Part shown: positions 10,279 through 21,790 of the stretch, one piece after another
Layout: each line of letters opens with the position of its first letter
Numbering within the stretch: the stretch's first letter is position 1
Assembly (NCBI RefSeq): GCF_000835495.1
Contig: NW_015622543.1
Span: 3,262,463-3,326,462, forward strand
Source of the DNA: Cladophialophora immunda
Taxonomy: Eukaryota; Ascomycota; Eurotiomycetes; Chaetothyriales; Herpotrichiellaceae
Length of the DNA: 64,000 nt
Direction of reading: 5' to 3'
The notes under the pieces: generated by a model
What the model saw: only the letters and a program-made list of their open reading frames with translations
What the model was told of the DNA's origin: nothing
Database searches by the model: none
Position numbers and translations under genes: made by a program

Positions 10279-12706
10279 TTAGGCCATCGTACCGAGGAAA
10301 AATTGATCCGTGTTGAAATCCTCGTCCAGCATGAAGTCGGGCGGGAATCCGGTCCCGAAGCCGCCAGGATATAGAGGTCCTCGAACGGGATTGGTGAATG
10401 AGCCGGTCAACTCCAACGTCGACACTGTGGGGGCAATCATGAAAGACGAGGCATCCATGATCAGGTCGGAGCCTTGTCGGACGTCCCTTTCGGCAGCCGA
10501 GATAGAGGCACTCGCGCCCGCCAACTGGGATGGCGAGCAGCCATGGTGATCGCTGCGGGCTCGGCCCTTGGTGCCCACCTGGCGGAGGGAAGCCATGTAT
10601 GTGGCGGCAAGGGAGCTTTGTTGGCACCCGTCATCGAGGAATCTCATCCCCATCTCGAGCACCTCGTCCTCGCCGGATTCGCCGAGCGAGTCCAGCTTGG
10701 TCTTGTCGAGAGTTTGGAGGCATTGGAGGACGCCCATGGACGAAAAGACATCTTGAACGCGGCCAGTTAGATGAGCAGCCAGTATTGGTAGAAAATTTGA
10801 CTCACAGTGTAGATTTTGGAAGAGCGAACTGATCAGTCGCCGAGAGTGAAATGTGTTGATCAGGCGAATCGTCTGCCGAGCGGCGGCGATGCATGCGCGC
10901 GAACAGTTGACCGCAATGGCACGCTGGAATTCGTCTATGGGCTCGTCACGGCAGAAGAGCAGAAAAGCCTGTCGATGGAGGATTGAGCGAAGGACGAGGG
11001 CTCTAGACGTTAGTTGTCAGCTCCAACGGGAAAGCAATGGGACGATGCCGGTTCAAACACACCTAACTCGAAGATTGTTTTGCAGTCGTTGAAGAGTGAT
11101 GTCTTCTGAAGCTGTTCGGTGAAAGGCGAGATGCGGAGGATGGCTCTTTTCCCATACAGTGAGCTCACCATCGAGCTTCACCGTGTTTGCCAACAAGGAC
11201 GATATCTCCTCGGCGATCGCGGCCTCTGAACGTTGACGGTGCAGTTTTCTCGGCTTCAGGTACAGGTGCCGCAGCGTGTCTTCCATGATCATTGTCAGTT
11301 TGGTGGCCCGTACAAAGAACTCAATGTATGAAGGCTGGCCATCCGGTTGTGTGGGAGCCTTGGCTTCGTCTTGAATGTATGCGTCGTCAACGAGGAGAGG
11401 AAGAGTCACTTCCAGACCGTCGTCTGTTCGAATCGCCGGCGGTCGACCGAATCGAAAGCTGAGAGTCCGGTCGAGATTGAAACACCCCCACCAGATGCGT
11501 TTCCTCATTTCCTTTTCGATGTGCCCGACGCCGAAGCGCGCGGGGTCCATGTGAAGACCGATGCCGTAGGCCATGCGAATCATCAGGCCCACAAGGTTCC
11601 AGCACTTGTTCAGCTCGGAAGTTCCTTGAAGATAGAGACACAAAAGTAGCAGCGCTTGGACGATTTCGAGACTCCCCGTCCTGAACAAATTCGCGTAGAT
11701 AATGGCCTTTGCGCGCGACATGAAGCCCGAAGCCCGGTTGGGACTTCTGTCCATGGTCGTCCCGTCAGCGAACTCCGAGCCAAGGGCAAATACGAGGTTT
11801 ATCAGTCCAAACGAGAGTGCTTGCTCGCCATGTGAACTGTCGGCATTCCAGACTGACTCGTAGTCTTTGCGGAAGGATGGTTCATGGATGAAAGGATAGA
11901 GTTGATGGACGTATTTGAAGTAGCCATCCACAAGCGCGTTTGCAATGGATCTCGGGGGGAGGAGAAACCAGTCTTCCATGTCCATTGTGGGGTTGATGTT
12001 GTGGTCGTGGACCCGGTCAGTGGCACGGTTGATTTCTCGACGAGGCCGTTTCTGGGGTTGGGAGATATCCTGAATTTCGTCGTCCCCGGTGGTGCTGGCG
12101 CCATGTTTGACTTTGGACATGAACTTGAAAGTAGACGAGTCGCCCAGGTAGCCCTCCTTTTCCGATTCTGGGGTCAATTCCCTGGTCGACCACTGGGTTT
12201 GACCCCCTAATACGGCACTGACACTGCCGTCTCGGAAGCAGGTATAGGACACATCCGGCGCGGAATGAGGCGACGGAAATGGAAGATCATGCTCGATCGC
12301 ACAGTTGAGATCATGGACCACCTTGGGTGTCGCTGATTGGGAACGATGGTCATCAGGACTCTGGCCTGAGGTTACTGACATTTGGTGTCCCTCGTTGCTC
12401 CGTTGGTCGAGGACATCTTCGTGACCGGGGTCAGTGGCCCTCAGTCGCTCGTCCAAGTACTTTCGAATTCTGGCAGATGCGACGGGTCAGTAAAACGAGA
12501 TTCAGCTCGACCGTGGTAACGAAGGGCCCTGACTCTCGGAGAACAATATTATTGCCCGCAGCAGAAGGCGGATACTGGCACAGACTTGTACGAGTCCTGC
12601 AGCAGCCACAGGTAGGGCGATTTCCGTCGCAGCGAATCTTTCGTCTCTTACAGCTGACACAGGCAGATCCGGCCGCGAGTCGAGTCTTGCCGCCACCTCC
12701 TGCCAT
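10279..12706 (-). CDS. Zn(II)2Cys6 transcription factor with fungal-specific TF domain
   Basis: Exons 12706-12534, 12469-11063, 11002-10806 and 10751-10279 encode 749 aa. The N-terminus holds the six-cysteine cluster CVSCKRRKIRCDGNRPTC with the rest of the cluster following (spacing C-x2-C-x6-C-x6-C-x2-C-x6-C). It runs across intron 1 into IRKYLDERLRATD, a short coiled-coil linker. The middle carries the fungal_trans domain: YFKYVHQLYPFIHEPSF, then LLLLCLYLQGTSELNKCWNLVGLMIRMAYGIGLHMDP and RKRIWWGCFNLDRTLSFRFGRPP. The C-terminal exons are typical low-complexity activator sequence. The first donor (GTCAGG) is weak, and chosen because it restores the frame and keeps the linker. Divergent from the Dal5-type permease at 14302 across 1.6 kb, so a local regulator role is possible but unproven. 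Confidence 0.87.
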
Positions 12707-14301
12707 AATGGATCGGGCTTCAGCAGGAGTCCACAATAGCTTATGGAAGTGTGCCAGTTGGAAGAATCGAGGCAGGAGGAGAGAAGGATGAATGAACTGG
12801 GTCTATGGAATGAAGCCCGATTCAATCGTTCGCATGTTCGTTTGTGATTGCGGGGTTAAAGCTTGAGATCCTATCGCCCTAACTCTCACACTTGTCTAAG
12901 TTCCAGCGGGTTGGATACATTTCCGATACCCGACTCTCGGCTAGTACTAAAGCGCGAAACTGGGACAATCTAGAGTGTCTGTTGTCGAACCCATTCTCTC
13001 TCTTGTATGATCCACGACGAGCAGAACCAACTCGGGTCACTTCATTGAATCTATCAAAAGAAAGAAAGAAAGAGAGCCAAGGTGAAGATGGAATAAAGAA
13101 GTGCGCAAGGGCGTGAGGAGAATCTACATGAACCTCGACTGGGGTATATAGAATCATACTCTGCTAACGGCCCGAGCGCCCTCTTTGTATCACGACAAGG
13201 CTGAAAAGTTAAGGTCTGAATACAACCAGATCAGGCCGCGAAGTATTTTTCTCCGAAGCTGATGGCTTACTATGGCTTGTTTGTGGCTGACAAGGCTATA
13301 TCCGGTGCAGACATCCTCTGCTTTCTTGGGCCGTCAAAGACTGGTTCGTCACTATCCGCTCCCAGAGTGACGTGCACCAGCTAAGACCGCATGGAGCGGC
13401 AGGAGGGACATCTTTGAACTGACTTGTGAATATCAACAACACGATCCTAAGCTTCGGTCACCTGAATTCGCACGGGATAGAAAGCGGATTCTGGCAATGT
13501 CATCGACATCGGCAGCCCATCGAAAGCGGAGGTGGAAGACGAAGGACGGAGGCGGCTGCCAGCCCTTTGAGCCGTTGCCATTCTCGGCTGGTGAGCCGTC
13601 GAACCGAGAATACGAGCCGTGGGACTGAGAAAGCCAACCGAACCGAGCCTTACAGGAGAAAAGAAAAGCTCCATGCGAGAAGTCTCTTCACTCAAGCGAG
13701 GCACCGATCGGTAATCCCCACTTCGTCCCAGGCTCACTTTGTAGAAGGGTGCAAGTCTCTCTAGGATGGTTGGTCGTTGCCGATAACTTATTCCCCGATT
13801 TAGACAACAACAGAAAGCCAAGCATAGCTTCCGCCGTCCTACTTCACCCTCCTGCTACTCTGCCGTGCGTCAAAGGTAGGGCCACGTAACTAACCCTGTA
13901 TACATATACCCTTCTCGGGAGCGTAAAGACGATGTGCTTTGCTGAGGCTGTTTACACGGGCTTACTGTCAGACGTCTAGACACGCCTGGGTAGGCAGTTG
14001 GCCGTCCGTTCGCATCTCGGGATTCCACAAAATTCCTCTCCACGGCCCCCGCCCGAGCCAACGTCTTGTGGACCACGGAACGTCGCTGCCAGCGGCCAGC
14101 CCGCCCAGATCTCATCTTCTAGCGAAGCCAGCTGGGTCTACAACGCCCGGGCTTATATCCAGCCTCGACATCACCAAGAAGCAAGCTAACTCGCAAGGCT
14201 ATGTCCTGTTTATTTCCAAACTCCCTTTGTCACAGCGTCAGACTACAAAGACCCCGGTCATCCACACTCCTGGAACTTCGCCTCTCTCTTTTTCTTGAGT
14301 G
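12707..14301. promoter_or_regulatory. Long divergent promoter between Zn2Cys6 factor and Dal5-type permease
   Basis: About 1.6 kb without a convincing gene. It holds a short GAAA microsatellite near 13055-13072. A cluster of CGG/CCG-containing motifs is annotated separately at 13569-13620, the kind of sequence Zn2Cys6 factors bind. Confidence 0.4.
13569..13620. repeat. Three GAGCCGT copies with an interleaved TTCTCGG/CCGAGAA inverted repeat
   Basis: GAGCCGT occurs at 13569-13575, 13593-13599 and 13614-13620 (24- and 21-bp steps). Between them TTCTCGG (13581-13587) faces CCGAGAA (13604-13610) across 16 bp. CGG/CCG triplets in inverted arrangement are the general binding format of Zn(II)2Cys6 dimers, so this may be an operator for the divergent regulator. 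Function is inference from layout only. Confidence 0.4.
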
Positions 14302-16019
14302 ATGACCAACTCATCGACCTGCACACAACAGAATACAATGTCCTCCAAAGTCCAAGATGTGGAGGAATGCCATGTTGATGCCAGCACTGGCTCCTCTGTT
14401 GACGAAAAGGTCAGCACCCTCCATATCGAGGGTGTCCATGAAACCGCCGAAACAGGCCACGCCGCCACCGACAAGTTCGTTGTCTCACCTTCTGCGATGT
14501 GCGGCTTGATGCTAAAGCTGTCCCCAGATATGGCAACCCTCTCTTGACCTTCGACCCCAAGGCGGAAGCCAAATTGCGCTTGAAGATCGACTTGTATGTC
14601 GTGCCCACTGTTGCTCTACTTTACTTGTTTTGTTTCATCGATCGAGCCAATATCGGTGAGTGACGCTTTCTCCATTCTGGCTGGTCAAAGTTAGGCACTA
14701 ATCCCTGCGAATCAACAGGCAATGCCAGACTTGCCGGATTCGAAAAGGATCTGGGTTTGAAAGGCTTTGACTACAACACAGTCCTTTCTGTCTTTTACAT
14801 CTCCTACATCGTCTTCGAACTGCCCGCAAATATGCTGTGCAAATACATCGGCCCAGGCTGGTTTATTCCCGCAACCTCTCTCGGTTTCGGCATCTTATCT
14901 CTCTGCAATGCCTTTGTCCGAGATATCTCCTCAGCGGCCGCCGTCCGCTTCCTCTTGGGCATCTTCGAGGCAGGCATGATGCCCGGTATCGCCTACTACC
15001 TATCTCGATGGTACCGCAGGAGTGAGCTAGCCTTCCGGTTAGCTTTGTACATTGTCACCGCGCCCCTTGCAGGTGCATTCGGGGGCCTCCTGGCATCCGC
15101 GATCTTGAAACTCGACAGTTTTGGCAGTCTTCACACCTGGCGCATGATCTTTGCGATTGAAGGGATCATCACGTCTTGTCTATCTATCCTGGCCTTTTTC
15201 ACCTTAACGGACCGACCCCAGACAGCCATATGGTTAACGCAGGAGGAGAAAGACTTAGCTGTTGCCCGCGTCAAGTCTGAGCGCGTTGCCACTACCGAAG
15301 TCCTGGATAAAATCGACGTTCCTAAGGTTATGCGAGGCATACTTAGCCCGGTTACGCTCGCTACATCTTTTATCTTCCTCTTCGACAATATTACGGTTTC
15401 CGGTCTCGCGGTCTTCGCTCCAACTATTGTCAAGTCCATTTATCCCGATAAATCGGTGATCTCACAACAACTCTACACCGTACCACCGTATGCCGTTGGC
15501 TCCTTTTTCTGCCTCCTGATTCCCTGGCTTTCCTGGCGCTATGACAGACGAATTATTTTCCTCATCATCTGCGCTCCGTTCATTATGACTGGATACGCCA
15601 TGTTCCTAGGCAGCACTGCCGCCCATGTCCGATACGCCGCAACTTTCCTCATTGCTACCGGCGCCTTTTCCTATGGCGCGCTTTGCAACGCGGTGGTCGC
15701 CGCAAACGTGGTCTCGGACACCGCTCGCTCCGCGGCAATTGGCACGAATGTGATGATCGGGAACGTCGGCGGCCTGATATCTACCTGGTCGTACCTCCCG
15801 TTCGACGCGCCAAACTATCATATCGGGAACGGGTTAAACCTGGCAACTTCCTCGTGCATCTTTATCTGCTCCATCCTTCTCCTCATCTGGGTATGGAGGG
15901 ACAATAAGCGTCGAGCAAACGTCGATCTGGAGGAGCAATTGGAACGGTTGAGCGAGTTGTCAGTCAAACAGATCCAGGATCTCGACTGGAAACACCCTGC
16001 CTTCAGATGGAGGCCATGA
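14302..16019 (+). CDS. MFS transporter of the allantoate permease (Dal5) family
   Basis: Exons 14302-14474, 14528-14655 and 14719-16019 give 533 aa. After a polar N-terminal tail the protein reads KYGNPLLTFDPKAEAKLRLKIDLYVVPTVALLYLFCFIDRANIGNARL, the signature of the anion:cation symporter (Dal5/Tna1) family. YISYIVFELPANMLCKYIGPG and the motif GIFEAGMMPGIAYYLSRWYRRSELAFR follow. About 12 membrane helices are visible, and the C-tail is charged (EEQLERLSELS). Relatives import allantoate, nicotinate, pantothenate, dipeptides or aromatic and aliphatic carboxylates at the plasma membrane. Substrate unknown. Both introns (53 and 63 nt) are canonical. A second ATG at 14338 in the same frame is an alternative start. 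Confidence 0.9.
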
Positions 16020-16803
16020 ATGGGAGGGTGTGCTTGTGCAAGCAACGAGTCGCGACGCTTTGGGGGAGGTGAGAGGGACAGTCGCGTGATCCAAGCCTTC
16101 GATGGAGGCCACCATAAACGTCAATGAAAGTCTCTCGGTAGATTGTAAAGGCTCGGTTTCTGCGGTGGCCGGAACGGTTCGGCTCATAACCGAATCAAGA
16201 GAATGCTACCTACAGACATTGCAACAACTCAGCCTGTTCGTAGATATCTTTGAGAGCCTTTGAAGCTGCCCGAGGTTGCAATGTGACTGAAATTTCTCTC
16301 AAGGGCTTTCGTTGTCGGTATCTGCTTTTGTTTCGGGATCGCACCTCTCTGATTCGAGAGCTTCTGCTTGCACGACATCGAGTAATTCGAGTGTTTCAAT
16401 TATTTGACGTACCCTGTACAAGACGACGACGTAGGTGATATATAGTCTTGGTTAATCCAGGGCATCATGGTGCTCTGTCTGCTTGAAATTGAGACCCGAA
16501 CGTTTTGGTCCTCTGGATAGTGACCTTGGACGTCTCACAGAGAATCACCCTTGGCAAGCAGGTGAATTCTGTATTTTCTTCAAGGCAGAGTATAGAAGGA
16601 GCATCACAATACCCTAGGAGACGCGGTAAGGCGATGGACTACAGCATTTATAACAAAGTACCTGATAGATGGACTTGCCCATCACATACCAAGCAGGACT
16701 AGGCGCCTACAAGAGATGAACCCTGGGAACCTGTACATGGTTTCCATCAATGCTAAATTTGTTCGTCACTCCCCTTCCGCCTTTGGCCCTTTGCGACCAC
16801 CAC
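16020..16803. other. Intergenic region between convergent genes
   Basis: About 780 bases between the Dal5-type gene and the end of the P450 gene. No supported feature is seen. Confidence 0.4.
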
Positions 16804-18400
16804 TCATGACCGTCTAGTCAGTTTCATACCGTACTCCGTGGGGGCGACCACCGAGAAGTCGTAATATTGATACTTGGGCCTCCCACCGAGATACCTCATC
16901 CCGTGCTTTTCCAATTCCATGTCGTACCCGATGAGCAACTTCGCCAGCATCAGCTTCAGTTGGTTGACGGCCAGAAAACGGCCCGGGCAAGCCTGATTGC
17001 CGAGACCGAAGCCGAGCGAGTCTGTCGTCGTCATGCCCATCTTCAAGGCGCTTTCGCCCGCCTTGTTGCTCTCGCGCAAGCGCAGGTACCGGTGGCCGTC
17101 GAAGGAGTCGGAGTCCACGCCGAAAGTGTCGGGGTCGGTGGCGATGGCCGCCGTGGCTGCGGAAGTCATGGTTCCTTTGGGAAGAACCGTTCCCGATACT
17201 TTGAATCTATAATCCTGGGTTACCACGCGGTTCATGGTCACTGTGCCAACCCAATGTTAGCCATGCGTTGTGTATTTCTAGAAAGGAAGACGGAATGGTG
17301 TGGGTCTTACGCAGGAAGATAGGAGTCAGCCGCTGGCTCTCCTTCAGGAAGCAATCGAGTTTGTAGAGTGCGTCGATGTCGACCGACCCATCAGGGCGTT
17401 GGGCTGCCTTGGCTTCTTCCCTTAACTCGTCCAGGTATTGGGGTTGACTTAATAGGTCGACCAGGGCGATCGTGATGGTCTTCGCCGTGGTGTGGATCGA
17501 AGCAATCACCGTGCGCATCATGGTGTCCGAAAAGTCTGGCAGACTGACGTCCTTGGGAGCACCTCCCCAAAGCCATTCATACCCTAGAATGCTGCCGTGC
17601 CTGGGCTTCTCGTCGGCACGCAAGAGGTCCTGCGCCTTGAGCTCCTCGTAGATGGGTTTCAATTGTGTTTTCACGTATTGCCTGCTTTGTCGTAACCTTC
17701 GGACACTGGGGATAAAAGGGGCCACGATGGAGGCTAGATATGGAGGATATGCCCGGACATCGTCAGCAGACTGGTATCGGCTGATTGAAAAGTCGCAGGC
17801 TTGTCGGATCCATTCAGGGTCGTCAGCCAACCTTCCCACGAGGAGCGAGTTTGTAAAGGTGGCGACAGCGGGGACAAAGAATTCCATAAAGTTGATCGAT
17901 ATCGACCTCTTAATGTCTTGGGGCAGTCTCTTGGATAAGTAATTGTCCATACGGCGGTCGAGAGCCTGTGTAATTTCGGCCAGATTCTGGTGAATTCCGA
18001 CCCTCAGTGCTTTGCCGAGCCATGGTCCTCGGGGCGGAGCACCAGTGTAGTCCTGTGCGAAGATGACGGTGGCGGCCAGCATCCAGCTAAACACATTATT
18101 GGATAAATGTTTGATTTCTTCGAGGTAGTCCTTGGGTAGGACGACCCGATATTTCACAGAGTATCCCCCAATTGGTATGGGGACTTTAAACGGTTGTCCG
18201 TCCTTGTTGTATTTGCGATAGCCCGACTCGAGTAACGTCTTGAGATCGCTGATATAGCGGGTCCTGGAATTGTCGCCGTCCGGGAAATCGTGGGTTGGGA
18301 TGTGATTCAATTCGCGAGACTTGCGCCAGTTTTCGTAGGCCTTGTATAATGCGAGGGAAGGGAGTAGCAGACCCAACGCCACAATCACGAGGGGATACAT
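16804..18400 (-). CDS. Cytochrome P450 monooxygenase
   Basis: Exons 18400-17311 and 17240-16804 (70-nt intron) give 508 aa. A hydrophobic anchor (MYPLVIVALGLLLPSLALYKA) places it in the ER membrane. The I-helix segment IASIHTTAKTITIALVDLL has the paired threonines usual in fungal P450s. The K-helix ExxR is ESQR in FLKESQRL, just before the intron. The haem loop is FGLGNQACPGRFLA with the Cys ligand at about residue 448. The N-terminal half (LLESGYRKYNKDGQPFKVPIP) resembles fungal terpenoid or alkaloid P450s of the ent-kaurene-oxidase-like group more than the phenylacetate hydroxylases. The subfamily is therefore uncertain, and a link to the neighbouring aromatic genes is only positional. A complete set of motifs suggests it is functional. 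Confidence 0.92.
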
Positions 18401-19567
18401 AATGGCAATGTGGATAAGAGTATTGTAACCCTCGTAGAGGGAATGGCAAAGCTGATGAACAAAAGGTTGTAAATCTGGCGTGGAAATAAAAGACCTTTGG
18501 CAGGAATATCCCTAGGCTAGTCACAGGGAAAACTTGATATGTCTTTCGCCTATTCATCAGATAGCCAAAAACTCGGACGAAATAAAAATCTACCGGACAC
18601 TTACACGTTTTTTAGTCAAGATAAGAAAAGCTGTTCACCCCGGTGACCCTTTCGGAGTCAAATACGGCTGGAGAAAAACTGGCTTCCCTGGCACGGCATG
18701 TATGGCACCGTGCCGTCGAAGTTGTATCCTGCAGGAGTCTGAAAGCGGCTCTCAGTACAGATACTGTTTAGCTGAACCAACCTCCGCCATGGAGATTCCT
18801 CGTGGCCCGCCCTTCGTCGGGAGGTTAAAGTGTGGCGATCCATTCCTTCCAGGAGAGGGGGCTGAGCTCCATCGACTTCACGGCTCGAGGTTGCGTTGTG
18901 CGGGCTGACCACCCGCGACCGAGCCGAAGCAGCCCTCTAGCCGTTCATCTAGACCTGCCGTCAGTCGCAGGTGCCGATCGGGTCGTCCTCTCACCTTTCG
19001 ACGGTCTTCGGGAAAAAGAGCAGCATCAACATTCTGAAGACCGGGCCATCTAAGCAATCACATTCGACTTCACCGCCGTCTCGAGAAGTAGGAGACCCCG
19101 ATTAGATGATACGTGGAAGTCAAATGCCGAGAGAAGTAGCCTCGCACATATTAAGCAGATCAAGGGTTGACAATCCTTCAGAGATCTCTTTTAATCTGCT
19201 AGGAACTCCGACCAAATAACATTCCAATTAGTGCCACATGCTGATCTACTTGGGCGGATTCCGGAGAGCTCTTGTATTAACACTGCTATTTGTATACCAA
19301 TGATCAATTAAGGCCTGAGTATGCCTATTCTTGGGTGAACCAATATCGTTGTTCAAGTATCTGTTGAGCTTCCCTATTCAGTTTACTAAAGTGACAAGTC
19401 CAGTTCCCTCTTCTAGCTGCTTTGCTCGTCATCTTAGCAAACTCTTTGCCAACGTTCATCGGAAGTAGATTTTCAAACCCATGCTTAACCCGACGTCAAT
19501 GCTTCTGTCGCACGACTTACAAGATCTGTGGTCCTATTTAACATATTCCCATGGTTAACCATTGCGG
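18401..19567. other. Intergenic region, AT-richer toward its right end
   Basis: About 1.17 kb between the P450 start and the end of the FAD monooxygenase gene. No motif-bearing frame is found. The part from about 19140 to 19560 is noticeably richer in A and T than flanking genes but carries no recognisable element. Confidence 0.35.
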
Positions 19568-21257
19568 TCAGCGGACTTTACCTTCCAGATGATCCATAAA
19601 GTCCTTCTCTGGGTCATGACCCCAGAGAAGTGCCTGATGGTTTTGGTCTCCTCTGACACGTTATCAGTCCTTGTTATCCTGCTGTAGAAAGCTGATATAC
19701 GCGGCTTCCGCAACTTACAGCAGATCTGGATTTTCGCCACCTCGAGCGATCGCCCGGAACCTGTTGTCTCGATCCTGTTGCTCTGGTCCATCTTCGTAAT
19801 GCAGAACGGTACGAGTTGTCGCAGCGTTGTCAGCAATCCCTTCCGCCCGTCCTTTCCTGGACAGTTCGTATGCCTTGAGCATGGTGGGGATACTGTGTTT
19901 GGAGCCGACGTTGTTCAAAGCGAGACATAAGACCCCGGCATCTTCTACGGCCTGAGCAGCCCCTTGAGCGACGTATGGCAACCTGTACCCAGTTAATCAG
20001 CTCATATCGTGTCAACTGGGCTGGAAGGTCGACTTACATCGGATGGCAAGCATCCCCCAGCAGAGCCAACTTGCCCATTGTCCAGGTAGGTAGGTTTTCG
20101 TGATCGCATAACTGCCACTTCAAGATATTTTCATCTGGTACCAAATCGAGCAACTTACGCAGCCGCCTGGAGCAGATGGAATCAGCGTACATTACCGATT
20201 GAGGCAAAAGGGCGACTGACTCTGGGTCCCATGCTCCAAAATGATCCATAATCTCTTGTTTGGACGCCGTTGCATCCCACGACTCGATTGAACCTACCGT
20301 ATCAGGATGACAGAGAACCTCGGCCAGATTTAGAAAATGGTTGAAATAGATTGGAATGTCTCACTGTACCATGTTATACAAGCTGTGGTCACGTATAGGG
20401 AAGCCTTGAACATGACGTCCGGGGCCGATCCATCGTGTTGCAACGGGGGTCTTGACAAACTCGATTAATTTTTGATCCTGTATCCTTTGCAGAGGAATCA
20501 TGACGCGAAAGGCGGCGTCTCCGGTTGGCCTGGCCCTGTCTGTCAGGCCGAGCTTCTGATAAAGAACCTTTCGACATGTCGATTTCACCCCTATGTTACA
20601 GGTCAGCCACGACCTCCTCATCGACTGCAGAATTTGGGTCTTTACCATCTGCTCCAACGACCACATCCGCCTTTAGGGTGGATCCATCACTCAAGGTTAC
20701 TGAAGGGCCTTCCGTGTCAATATTCATCACTCTACTGTTCACCTTTACCGTGACGTTCGGCAGTCTGTGAATGCCCTCCGTTATGCCTTTCAGGATATCC
20801 GCGCGATGAGCCGCATACTGGGGTGACCCATGTCTTTTCTCAACCTCAGGCATCCAGGTTGCGGCGCCTAGAAACTCGCCATTCTCCCATCGGCGAAGTT
20901 CGAGTCTGCAGAGAGGCATGGTATCCTGTTTGATATATGGTTCGATTCCCCATCGTGCAAACAGTCGAGTCAAATTAGGGGTGCAGTTTATTCCTGCACC
21001 AACCTGAAGGAAAAGGAATCAATAACACGGAAGACGGGGTGCGATTGGTTGATCCGCACCTCTTTGATTACCGGGGTTGCTTCAAGAACCTCCACTGTAT
21101 GTCCGGATCGTCCCAAGAAATAAGCCAGCGACAGGCCACCAAGTCCGGCGCCGACTACGATAACTTTTAGTCTGGTTTGCGCCTGGTAAAGTAATGGAGG
21201 AGCTGCTTCACTCGCTCCATTGACTTCGTTGCAGACAGGCTCGTGGATTGAACCCAT
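19568..21257 (-). CDS. FAD-dependent aromatic monooxygenase (salicylate-hydroxylase-like)
   Basis: Seven exons: 21257-21060, 21003-20646, 20590-20370, 20318-20221, 20166-20038, 19982-19719 and 19652-19568, giving 450 aa. The dinucleotide fold is VIVVGAGLGGLSLAYFLGRSG with an acidic strand end (VEVLEA). The middle carries the DG motif (VVVGADGVKST). The flavin ribityl motif is LLGDACHPMLPYVAQGAAQAVEDAG, split by an intron after HPM. The C-terminus reads LLGDQNHQALLWGHDPEKD, as in 6-hydroxynicotinate/salicylate-hydroxylase-like enzymes. The 54-nt intron 4 is a multiple of three, so a read-through protein is possible but would break the family alignment. It is divergent from a homogentisate dioxygenase paralogue with 533 bp between starts. 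The likely role is ring hydroxylation feeding ring cleavage; the exact substrate is unknown. Confidence 0.88.
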
Positions 21258-21790
21258 GGTGATTGCCCTTTGTAATATCTCGTCTTTGCCGATTCGCAGT
21301 ATTAGCTGAGCAGCTTCGTTTGCCTTCGGATGCGTACAGTCAGGCCAGTTCGATTTAATAACATTCCTCTTCCCGTGAACACATGAATGAAACACGCAAT
21401 AAGGGAATTGTCCCTCTCATCTCAGGTGATGCACCAGACATTGGACTCTTGTGCACGGGTCCGAACCGTGGGTGGGTCGGAAGGCTAATCTATCGAGCCG
21501 GGCGAATGCAATTCGCTCGCGGATCGGCTTGTTAATGGTGCATCCCTCTTCCACACATGAAGTCGCCGACAAGTCTGGTATTTTGGGCTGGTGATTTCAC
21601 GATAGTCTTGCCATGCAGTGAACATGTATACACCAAGAATCTGGGGAAGTATCCTTGACGGTATACGTTGGACATGCGTTGAAAAAGTCACGGAGTGACC
21701 GACTGTCAAGTCCGCCTACAGATCGATGCTCTGGTCCCTGTGTCCAAAACCAAGAAACATTTGAGAAATCTGGCTATCAACTGAGCGAAA
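21258..21790. promoter_or_regulatory. Divergent promoter, FAD monooxygenase / homogentisate dioxygenase
   Basis: A 533-bp spacer between two start codons pointing away from each other. Its position suggests co-regulation of ring hydroxylation and ring cleavage. I could not identify a clear repeated operator by eye. Confidence 0.5.

Noticed and set aside
20930..20955. tRNA T-arm-like GGTTCGATTCCCC
   Set aside because: It lies inside an exon of the FAD monooxygenase and no matching acceptor, D or anticodon arms surround it.
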